Shown here: piece by piece, positions 27,487 to 34,565 of the stretch
Layout of the letters: each line of letters starts with the position of its first letter
How positions within the stretch are numbered: the stretch's first letter is position 1
The notes under the pieces: model-generated
Databases searched by the model: none
The model's input: the letters and a program-made list of their open reading frames with translations, nothing else
What the model was told of the DNA's origin: nothing
Assembly (NCBI RefSeq): GCF_002286915.1
Contig: NZ_MVOG01000004.1
Location: 88,052-152,051, forward strand
DNA: 64,000 bases
Source: Bifidobacterium italicum
Lineage (GTDB): Bacteria; Actinomycetota; Actinomycetes; Actinomycetales; Bifidobacteriaceae
Direction: 5' to 3'
Made by a program: the position numbers and the translations under genes

Positions 27487-27783
27487 GGGCGGCGGTGTCG
27501 GCGGATGCAATCGGTGGATGAACTCGGCGCATGAAAGTGGTGTGCGCGGCGTGAAGGTGGATGCGCGAAGCGTGAAGGTCGCGCGTGAAGCGTGAAAATT
27601 GTGTCGAAAAACATCGTGAAACAGTCGTAGTGGCCGACGTTGTCATCGTCTGATTTGTTAGGATGGAAGATAAGTTGAGACCATCGTTCTGCAAACGATG
27701 GATGCGCGACGGACACCGGTCGCATGTCGGTCGCGCGCAAGGAGGACGGCGCCACCCGCCGTCGCCGAGGTCAAGGAGTTCGG
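27487..27783. other. Intergenic region with GCGTGAA repeats and a small dyad
   Basis: No gene is supported here. Four close copies of GCGTGAA lie between 27549 and 27597. An 8-bp dyad (CCATCGTT, 27681-27688; AACGATGG, 27694-27701) lies about 80 bp before the next gene and could be an operator. No clear promoter pair was found. Confidence 0.5.
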
Positions 27784-28425
27784 ATGGAAACCACGGAACC
27801 GCAGCAGACGGAATCGAAGCAGCCGATGTTGAAGAAGAAGATCTGGATCATCGCCGTTGTTGGCGTCGTCGCCGCCGCGCTCGTCGCCGTTGGCGTCATC
27901 GTCGCGCTGCGCCTCAACGCGAAGGGGGACGCGGTGGCCGAGGCCAAGCCGGCCGCATCCGCGTCGCAGAGCGCGGCATCGGGGGACGAGGACGGCGAGA
28001 AGAAGAAGGTCACGCCATCGACGACCGATCCGGAACAGGTCATGAAGAACTACGAGGAGTTCATGACGAAATATGCGTACTACGCGAAGCTGCTCAACAG
28101 CCAGGACGGCCTGCCGGCGGACGAGGTGGACGGCTACATCGAATGGAACAGCCAGATGGAGGACATCCTCGCGCAGTTTGAGGCGGTCCAGGACACGGAA
28201 CTCACCCCCGAGCAGAAGAAGGAGTTCGACGCGATGCTCGACCGTGTCGATGACATGATGGTTGAGGCCACCGGTTCGGAACTTGTGCGCACGCCGCGCA
28301 CGGCCGAGGAGGCGGAAAAGCTCGCCGAGGAACGCAAGAAGGCCGCCGAGGAGTCGAGGAAGGCGCTGACTGGAGGCTCCGGCTCGAGCGACGATGAGTC
28401 GGGATCGTCGTCGCAGACGAAGTGA
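27784..28425 (+). CDS. Single-pass membrane protein of unknown function
   Basis: 213 aa from ATG 27784, with AAGGAG upstream. A short acidic cytoplasmic head and KKK lead into one hydrophobic helix (about residues 18-40). The remaining ~170 residues are hydrophilic and rich in Glu, Lys and Ser, with predicted helical stretches (EEAEKLAEERKKAAEES) and a Ser/Gly/Asp tail. No family is recognised. The topology, with a positive stretch before the helix, predicts the long part outside the cell. Confidence 0.75.
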   Translation: METTEPQQTESKQPMLKKKIWIIAVVGVVAAALVAVGVIVALRLNAKGDAVAEAKPAASASQSAASGDEDGEKKKVTPSTTDPEQVMKNYEEFMTKYAYYAKLLNSQDGLPADEVDGYIEWNSQMEDILAQFEAVQDTELTPEQKKEFDAMLDRVDDMMVEATGSELVRTPRTAEEAEKLAEERKKAAEESRKALTGGSGSSDDESGSSSQTK

Positions 28426-28498
28426 GGGCGTAGGCCGACGCATATCGCCGGAGCGGCCGCCATGGCGCAACCGCGCCGGATGCGGCTAAGATGGCGGC

Positions 28499-29719
28499 AT
28501 GGCATACGATAATGGCAAGACGGACGGCGCGCGGCCCATGCCGCCGTCGCGGCAGCTGGCTCCCAAAGGCAATGTGCTCGTGCTGGGCAACTCGGGCGTC
28601 GGCAAATCGACGCTCATCAACGCCGTCATCGGCGACGACGTCGCGAAGACGAGCTTCGGCACAAGCGGCACGACCAAGGAGCTCTCGATCTACGAAAGCC
28701 CGTCGGTGCCGTTCCGCGTCATCGACTCGATCGGCTTCGAGCCGTCGCCAATCGCGGCTTTGCGCGCCGTGCACGCGGTGCGCGCATGGTCGCGGGCGAG
28801 CGCGAAGGAAGGCAACGAGAACACGCGCATCAACGTGATCTGGTTCTGCGTGGACGGCACGGCGGCGAAGCTGTTCCGTGAGACAATCCGCAATCTGGCG
28901 AACGCGGTGCGGATGTGGAAGTCGGTGCCGATCGTCGCCGTCGTCACGAAATCGTATTCGCAGCCGGACCGCGAACGCAACGTCGCGATGGTGCGGGAGG
29001 CTTTCCACGGCACGCGCATCGAGCACAACCTGCGCGCGATTGTGCCGGTCGTCGCGCAGACCTACGTCATCAACGACACGGCGTTCGCGGCGCCGGAGGG
29101 TGTCGCCGACCTCATCGACGCGACGATGGAGGCGATGCCCGACGGGCTTCGCGGCGGCGCGCACGACCTGCAGCAGTTCAAACTGACGCGCAAGCGCATG
29201 CTCGCGCAAGGTCTGATCGGCGCATGCGTCGCGGCCGGCGCCACGGTGGGCGCCGTGCCGATCCCGATCGCCGACACGCTCGTATTGTCCCCGCTGGAAC
29301 TCGCCGAGCTGAACGGCCTGGCGCGCCTGTACGGCATCGACAAGGACGAGGATTCGAAACGGCTTTTGGACGAGGTGGTGCAGGTGGGCGCCGCAAGCGT
29401 CGTAGCGCATTCGGCGATCAGCGCGATCAAGGCGATTCCTGGAATCGATCTCGCGGCGAGCGTCGTCAACGCGATCGTCGCCGCGAGCATCATCGCCGCG
29501 CTCGGCGAGGGCGCCGTCGCTATGTTCGAACAGATCTACACCGGCAAACGCAGCGTGCATGACCTCGGCTGGGCGCGCCATCTGATGGAGGAGCAGTTCG
29601 GCGAGGGGTTCCTCGGCAAGGTCAATGGCATCACCGTGGCCGCGCAGGCCGGCGGCAAGGACATGCGGCAGATGATCATTGAACTCGTCAAGGCCGCCTT
29701 CTTCGGCCGTGGAAAGTGA
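28499..29719 (+). CDS. GTPase with C-terminal DUF697-like membrane-associated domain
   Basis: 406 aa. The G domain has a P-loop GNSGVGKST (residues 30-38), a switch region with GTSGTTKE, DSIGFE as G3 and VVTKS as G4; the usual Asp of TKxD is Ser-Tyr here. Residues ~235-350 form hydrophobic helices rich in Ala, Gly and Ile of the DUF697 type. A TAAGAT -10 box (28487-28492) ends seven bases before the ATG, so the gene appears leaderless. A distant relation to Era/EngA-like stress GTPases such as YcjX/YcjF partners is possible. Role unknown. Confidence 0.85.
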   Translation: MAYDNGKTDGARPMPPSRQLAPKGNVLVLGNSGVGKSTLINAVIGDDVAKTSFGTSGTTKELSIYESPSVPFRVIDSIGFEPSPIAALRAVHAVRAWSRASAKEGNENTRINVIWFCVDGTAAKLFRETIRNLANAVRMWKSVPIVAVVTKSYSQPDRERNVAMVREAFHGTRIEHNLRAIVPVVAQTYVINDTAFAAPEGVADLIDATMEAMPDGLRGGAHDLQQFKLTRKRMLAQGLIGACVAAGATVGAVPIPIADTLVLSPLELAELNGLARLYGIDKDEDSKRLLDEVVQVGAASVVAHSAISAIKAIPGIDLAASVVNAIVAASIIAALGEGAVAMFEQIYTGKRSVHDLGWARHLMEEQFGEGFLGKVNGITVAAQAGGKDMRQMIIELVKAAFFGRGK

Positions 29720-29915
29720 ATGGGCAGACGAAATACATTACTTGTTTTCTGTATTCTATATAAAAGTACTATGAATAGCATACCGTCATTTTGAATGTTG
29801 AATTATTAATTTGTTAAATGATGTGTCACATCAGGTATGCTGCAGGTCATGGCGAGCAGATAGACTATGCCTACCAATGGTGACGAGAAAGTGTTAGTGA
29901 AGAGGGATGGGGCGT
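29720..29915. other. AT-rich spacer at the start of a low-GC block
   Basis: About 196 bp where GC content drops abruptly from the neighbouring GTPase gene. No gene is seen. It marks the left edge of the AT-rich segment that continues to about 32200. Confidence 0.6.
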
Positions 29916-30590
29916 ATGTCTGGGATGAAGCCGAGTATAACCGCTCAACATGTTTTCCCATATTCCATGAGTAAAATGTTTGAAGCGATAAGACAGACGT
30001 TGGAGTTTAATGCATCGTATGATCTTGTGGAGGAGCGGAGTGATCAGGCTCTTTTCCTTTTTTGTATCCCACAATGTGAAGATACCCTATATGCGTATGT
30101 AGTCAGTCTTGGTGATAGTAGAACTAGAGTCGATATATGCGTTCCTCCGAGTGTGCATGATTCAATTCATGTATGTGATATACTGTATAAGAATATTCTA
30201 GAGCAGGCGGTTGCGATAAGCTCATTCAATAAACAAGATAATTTATTTTATCGATTGAACTATTTGTTCAGAAGAGCTATGAGAGGTTTCGGAATCAAAG
30301 ATGCGAGACCAATTAATAATATCGTATACTATGCATTAATTGCTAATGGTATAGTCTTGGTTTTGGGAATTGCTCTGATATTTGATCGTGAGTCGGATGA
30401 AAAGTTGTCCGTTCTACTATTTTTAATTGCGTTGATGTGGTGTGTCTCTATTGCTGCTTTTGTGGCCACTGGGCCAAGTGCAAAACAATCAGGTCGAAGA
30501 TATGCAATCCTAAGTATAGTATTTAGTTTCATTGTTACGATTATTTTAATCGAATTGATTAAATATGCGAAGAGTGAATATTTATTCTAA
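29916..30590 (+). CDS. Unknown protein with three C-terminal membrane helices
   Basis: 224 aa from ATG 29916, nine bases after AGAGGG; an ATG at 29907 is too close to that site. A soluble N-terminal part (~140 residues) precedes helices near residues 145-220. It has no Cys-rich or catalytic motif that I recognise. Codon use is strongly AT-biased, unlike nearly all other genes in the window, suggesting recent acquisition. It lies just before the zinc-ribbon protein and the SPFH protein, probably in one operon. Confidence 0.7.
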   Translation: MSGMKPSITAQHVFPYSMSKMFEAIRQTLEFNASYDLVEERSDQALFLFCIPQCEDTLYAYVVSLGDSRTRVDICVPPSVHDSIHVCDILYKNILEQAVAISSFNKQDNLFYRLNYLFRRAMRGFGIKDARPINNIVYYALIANGIVLVLGIALIFDRESDEKLSVLLFLIALMWCVSIAAFVATGPSAKQSGRRYAILSIVFSFIVTIILIELIKYAKSEYLF

Positions 30591-30604
30591 AAGGATTGAT
30601 GTAA

Positions 30605-31480
30605 ATGAAAAAGAAATGTCCTATTGCTTCCAACGAATCAATCCTGCGCGATGAGATTGATGTTTTGTGGAGTTGCGGCGCAGAGCGGGATAAAGAAGTC
30701 GGTGGCCTCGTTGTAACCGATCAAAGGATTATACTTTGTAAAAAAGTTGTTAGAATGTTCCGAAAAGATAAAATCGAATATATCTCTATATTAGTATCTG
30801 ATGCATCAAAGGTCAATATTGTGCGTTATCCCCGAAGAAGGTTGTTGGGTGAGTCGCAGCGGGGAGAGATTCAGATTATTGCAAGTGGTCAAGTTTATGA
30901 TATTGCATTTATCGATGATGAGGAATTTAGAGTAGTTACAAATAATATATATCATATGATTACTGGTAAATATGATGATATTGTGGAAGCGCCACAAACT
31001 TTCGGTGATAAGATCGTTGCGGCTGTGGGCGGGGCGACTGGACTCTTCTTTGAATCAATCTCCTCTCAAGCTACGGTGAGTGACAAGAAGATTGAACGCA
31101 ATGAAGTTGATGGGAGTGTGGGGTCTCGGGATGGGGTCGCGTCCAAAAGGAATGCGGCGCCGAGCGCAGAAGGGAGGTCTACGCAAAGGAGGGGCTCTCG
31201 TCCGAGGTCCGCATCGCATGGTTCCAATGCTGCGGCGATTGAACGCGAGGATTCGTCGGAAGTGACCGGTGCGAGGGCTGGGGGTGCGCGACGTGATGCT
31301 GTGAAATCGGACAGGCATACTGACCGCGATGCTGCCGGATCTCGTCGTAGGCGTGCTGATGAGGCCCGGTCTGCGAACCGGGTAGTGGTTCAGTGTCAAA
31401 CATGTGGAGCCAAATGTGCGGGAGTGAGTGGTCGCACGGTACGATGTGAGTACTGCGATAATCCAGTGCAGCTGCGGTAG
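30605..31480 (+). CDS. PH-like domain protein with C-terminal zinc ribbon
   Basis: 291 aa. The first ~130 residues look like a bacterial PH-type beta fold (GGLVVTDQRIILC, then IQIIASGQVYDIAFID). A long basic, Ser/Arg-rich linker (about residues 165-255) leads to a zinc ribbon with CQTCGAKC and CEYCDNP. Genes coding for zinc-ribbon proteins accompany SPFH-domain (YdjI-like) genes in Bacillus ydjGHI-type operons, so the pairing with the next gene is meaningful. The N-terminal half is AT-rich and the linker is closer to the genome average. AAGGATTG lies upstream of the ATG. Confidence 0.65.
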   Translation: MKKKCPIASNESILRDEIDVLWSCGAERDKEVGGLVVTDQRIILCKKVVRMFRKDKIEYISILVSDASKVNIVRYPRRRLLGESQRGEIQIIASGQVYDIAFIDDEEFRVVTNNIYHMITGKYDDIVEAPQTFGDKIVAAVGGATGLFFESISSQATVSDKKIERNEVDGSVGSRDGVASKRNAAPSAEGRSTQRRGSRPRSASHGSNAAAIEREDSSEVTGARAGGARRDAVKSDRHTDRDAAGSRRRRADEARSANRVVVQCQTCGAKCAGVSGRTVRCEYCDNPVQLR

Positions 31481-31510
31481 ACCAGTTGCGATAGGTGAGG
31501 AGAAGTCGTT

Positions 31511-32725
31511 ATGGCTTTGATAAAAGCCTTTGAGGGAGCGCTCAAGGGAACTTTTGCTGATTTGTGGCTCGATATCATAACATGCGATGGTTTTGATGAG
31601 CATACAATCCTGCAGCCTGGAAAGTATATAGAGAAAAATAAAGGGAGAGGTGAGAATACCAAGCATTCTGAGGCCTTTATATCGAATGGCTCGCATATAT
31701 ATGTACCGGAAAATACTGCTGCATTTATATTTGATCAGTCTGGAATCGAATACGTCGTGACTCAAGCCGGTGGTTATGAGTATCGCTCGGTAGGTACGGA
31801 AAGTATATTTGCTGGCGATGGAATAGGTGCCTCCATATTTAGACAAATTGGAGAAAGATTCAAATTTGGTGGGGAACCTGTTGCGAACAAACGCATTGTA
31901 TTTGTCAATCTCCGCGAAATTAGAGGTATTAAGTTTGGCACTTCGTCTCCTCTGATTTATCATGATAAGTTTTATGAAGCTGACCTTGAAATTAGAGCGC
32001 GGGGAAAAATCTCGATTCAGGTTACTGACCCTTCTATGTTTATACGTAAATTCGTGCCTGCAAATGTTGGGTATATGACTTTTGATAACCCTGACGCAAA
32101 ATCGCAATTAATTGCTGAGTTCATGCAATCATTCTCGGTAGCCTTGAATTCCCTCTCGAAAGATTATCGCATTTCGGAAGTTCCAGGTAAGTCCAACGCA
32201 GTGCAGGAAGCGATTATGCATGACGCGGCGAATGCCGGTACGTGGGAGTCGCGTTTCGGTATCCATCTGGCGGGTATCGGCATCGAGAGCATCGAGTTCA
32301 CGCCGGAGTCGCGTGAGTTGGTCAAGCAGTATGCGGCGAACCGCATGAACGTGACGGCGTATGAGAACGTCTCGCAGCAGGCGTCGAACATCGCGGCGCA
32401 GCAGAAGATCGCTCAGGGTGTGCAGGAGAACGGCTTCGGGGACATGGGCGGCATGATGCTCGGCGTCGGCTTCGCGCAGGGCGTCAACCCGATGACCGGG
32501 GCGATGCCCGGGCAGCAGATGGGGCAGCCCGTCAATTCGGCGAACGCCGCGGTGACGCCGTCGACCGCGCAGTCCGACGCGGCTGCGCAGAACGGTTCCG
32601 CGCAGCCGTCGATGTCGCTGTCCGATCAGATGGAGGCGCTGAAGAATCTCAAGGAACTGCTGGACGCCGGCATCCTTACGCAGGAGGAGTTCAACCTCAA
32701 GAAGCGGCAGATTCTGGGATTGTAG
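31511..32725 (+). CDS. SPFH-domain protein (YdjI-like) with C-terminal SHOCT domain
   Basis: 404 aa. The body matches the virion-core/YdjI type of SPFH (stomatin-prohibitin) proteins, with a band-7-like beta region and a helical arm (ASNIAAQQKIAQG). A Gly/Met/Gln-rich low-complexity stretch follows. The end is a SHOCT domain (LKNLKELLDAGILTQEEFNLKKRQIL). Such proteins scaffold membrane microdomains and in Bacillus lie in a PspA-linked envelope stress operon. The DNA is AT-rich up to about 32200, then turns GC-rich within the same reading frame, so the gene is a mosaic. GGTGAGGAG precedes the ATG. Confidence 0.85.
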   Translation: MALIKAFEGALKGTFADLWLDIITCDGFDEHTILQPGKYIEKNKGRGENTKHSEAFISNGSHIYVPENTAAFIFDQSGIEYVVTQAGGYEYRSVGTESIFAGDGIGASIFRQIGERFKFGGEPVANKRIVFVNLREIRGIKFGTSSPLIYHDKFYEADLEIRARGKISIQVTDPSMFIRKFVPANVGYMTFDNPDAKSQLIAEFMQSFSVALNSLSKDYRISEVPGKSNAVQEAIMHDAANAGTWESRFGIHLAGIGIESIEFTPESRELVKQYAANRMNVTAYENVSQQASNIAAQQKIAQGVQENGFGDMGGMMLGVGFAQGVNPMTGAMPGQQMGQPVNSANAAVTPSTAQSDAAAQNGSAQPSMSLSDQMEALKNLKELLDAGILTQEEFNLKKRQILGL

Positions 32726-32760
32726 TCTTCACGGGAATTGGAAATCAAAGGAAAGGGGAC

Positions 32761-33282
32761 ATGATGTCCAATCAGACCACTGTCAGGAATCTGACGATTC
32801 CGAAGATCATCGCAATCGTGGGCAACGCGCTCATGCTGTTGTGCATCTTCCTGCCATACGCTTCGGCGCCGAAGGATTCGCCGTACCGGGAATTCGCCGA
32901 TGAGACGATCGACGGCGTGCGCGCCGGCGAACTGGCCGATCCGTCATTGTTCAAGTTCGTGACGCTCTACAACAAGCTCAAAAACGACGTCGCCGGCGGC
33001 TCCGAGGTCGCGACGATCATCATGGTGATGGTCATCGCCATCGCCGTCGCCGCGATCCTCGCACTGATCTTCGCGTGCGTCTCGAAGGGTATTCCGGCGC
33101 TGGTGTTCAGCGTCGTTGGATTCATCCTGTTCCTCGTGCTGAACTGGGACTTCAGCGAGCGCGGTGTCATCTCCTCGGACAATTACGGTTGGGGCTTCGG
33201 CTACTACCTGTTCTTCCTCGCCGCGATCGTCGCCGTCATCGGTGCGATCTGGATGATTGCAGCCAAGCGCCAGTCCAAGTAA
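32761..33282 (+). CDS. Four-helix membrane protein, unknown
   Basis: 173 aa, start at the first of two adjacent ATGs with AAGGAAAGG upstream. Helices lie near residues 12-30, 80-105, 110-130 and 145-165. Between helices 1 and 2 is an extracellular loop of about 45 residues. It follows the SPFH gene by 35 bp and probably belongs to that operon. Its GC content is normal for this genome. Confidence 0.75.
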   Translation: MMSNQTTVRNLTIPKIIAIVGNALMLLCIFLPYASAPKDSPYREFADETIDGVRAGELADPSLFKFVTLYNKLKNDVAGGSEVATIIMVMVIAIAVAAILALIFACVSKGIPALVFSVVGFILFLVLNWDFSERGVISSDNYGWGFGYYLFFLAAIVAVIGAIWMIAAKRQSK

Positions 33283-33298
33283 TCCGACGGCGGATTCC

Positions 33299-33342
33299 GA
33301 ACGCGGGGGCGCGCATCCGGTTGGGTGCGCGCCCCCGCGTTC
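33299..33342 (+). terminator. Terminator after the SPFH operon
   Basis: A 20-bp stem with one G-U pair (33299-33318 and 33323-33342) and a GGTT tetraloop, starting 17 bp after the stop codon. Confidence 0.85.
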
Positions 33343-33911
33343 GTTGTGAAAGGCAAGGAGGAGGGCGGTCGGGGCGCATAGCCGGCGCGGAATGGTGCTT
33401 GGGCATGAATTCGGCGGCATCGATTCATGTCGCCTGCCGAACCAGCCAAGGTCGGACGCATATCTCGGTGATTCATATGAGAAAACGAGATATGCGCCGC
33501 AGGGAAGGAGGCTATCTCGGCTTGGATCATCGTATGCGCACATATTTGCACATGATTGGCGGTTATGTGCACATATTGTCTCAGATCCGCATACAACCGT
33601 TCATTCTGTCCATGCGCATTCCCGCTGGATGCCACCGTGGCCGCACAGCTCGGTTGTTTAGGCAAACAATCGAGCTATGCGGTTGGGGGGTTGCGGTTGG
33701 GCGGTTGATTCATCGTCATGGAACGATGGCGGATGGGTGTTGTGGCCCTATCTGCGATTTTGGGGTGGGGCTTCCGGAGATCAAGCGCGTAAATGTGCTG
33801 TTATTTCGCATTTATTCGCATATGGTAGCTTTAGAAGCTGCTGGAGCCGGCGTCTTCGAGAATGACCACCCCAAAATCGCAGATAGGGTCTCGATGGCGC
33901 GGAGAGGACGC
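33343..33911. other. Repeat-bearing spacer without a convincing gene
   Basis: 569 bp. It contains a 10-bp dyad (GCATATCTCG, 33458-33467; CGAGATATGC, 33486-33495). It also has several GCACATAT-like words near 33538-33580 and a perfect 23-bp inverted repeat (33746-33768; 33866-33888) 97 bp apart. A degraded 39-bp copy (33386-33424) of the 3' end of the next gene (33933-33971, 32 of 39 bases equal) lies at the left side. ORFs here lack ribosome sites and family marks. It may be a small decayed element or a regulatory spacer. Confidence 0.55.
33746..33888. repeat. 23-bp inverted repeat pair
   Basis: Perfect arms at 33746-33768 and 33866-33888 (opening CCCTATCTGCGATTTTGG) enclose 97 bp. The right arm ends 24 bp past the stop side of the flavin-type oxidase gene. 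Confidence 0.85.
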
Positions 33912-34454
33912 TCATTCGCAGCGTATGGGCGGGGCGGGATGGCGCTTGGCCGTGAATTCGGTGGAATCGATGCGCCACACGGCCACCTTGCTCACCTGAC
34001 GGGGGAGCAGCGGCGCGTCGGGCATACCGGCGCACTGCTCGAGCAGCAGGCGCAACGCGGCGATCTTCTCCTCGTCATCCTCGACCAGGCTCGCCGTGCC
34101 GGTGCCGATGAGCGAACGGAACTCCGTCGTCGTGGCGCACGGCGTGCGTCCGGTGTGGATCCTCGCATCGCAATCCATCTCGAATGCGACCGGCAGCGCG
34201 TTGGCCGCCGTGCGGATCGCATCGATCTTGCGCCCCTCGAGCGCCGAATGCGCGAAGAGCCGCAGCCGATGCGGCCGCTGTGTGAAATCGGCGACGTAGG
34301 CGAAGTTGACCGGTACGATCGTCAGGCCCTGCGCATCCTGATAGGCGACGCATACGTCGTCGCAGTCACGCAGGATCTCCTCGATCTCCTCCGGCGGCGT
34401 CACCTCGCGGTCGGCGCGCCGCATCGGACGGGGTTGTGCGATGGATGGGGGCAT
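33912..34454 (-). CDS. Pyridoxamine 5'-phosphate oxidase-family protein (Nim-like flavin protein)
   Basis: 180 aa from ATG 34454, about 12 bp after a TATAAA box, so the leader is very short. MRRADREVTPPEEIEEIL and VPVNFAYV followed by RLRLFAHSALEGRKID are typical of small FMN-binding split-barrel proteins related to NimA. Members reduce nitroimidazoles, act on other small molecules or have no known role. The catalytic function here is unknown. The last ~13 codons have a degraded duplicate at 33386-33424. Confidence 0.8.
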   Translation of the reverse strand: MPPSIAQPRPMRRADREVTPPEEIEEILRDCDDVCVAYQDAQGLTIVPVNFAYVADFTQRPHRLRLFAHSALEGRKIDAIRTAANALPVAFEMDCDARIHTGRTPCATTTEFRSLIGTGTASLVEDDEEKIAALRLLLEQCAGMPDAPLLPRQVSKVAVWRIDSTEFTAKRHPAPPIRCE

Positions 34455-34498
34455 GGTGCTGTGCTCTTTATATATACATGCTGGATGGCCGGATATAC

Positions 34499-34536
34499 GA
34501 ATCGGCCCCGCGGAACGGATTCTGCGGGGCCGATTC
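34499..34536 (-). terminator. Terminator hairpin after purL
   Basis: A perfect 13-bp stem (34499-34511 and 34524-34536) with a 12-nt loop, 30 bp past the purL stop on the minus strand. Confidence 0.75.
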
Positions 34537-34565
34537 ATGCGCCCGAGCGAGCGTCGAGCGCCCGG

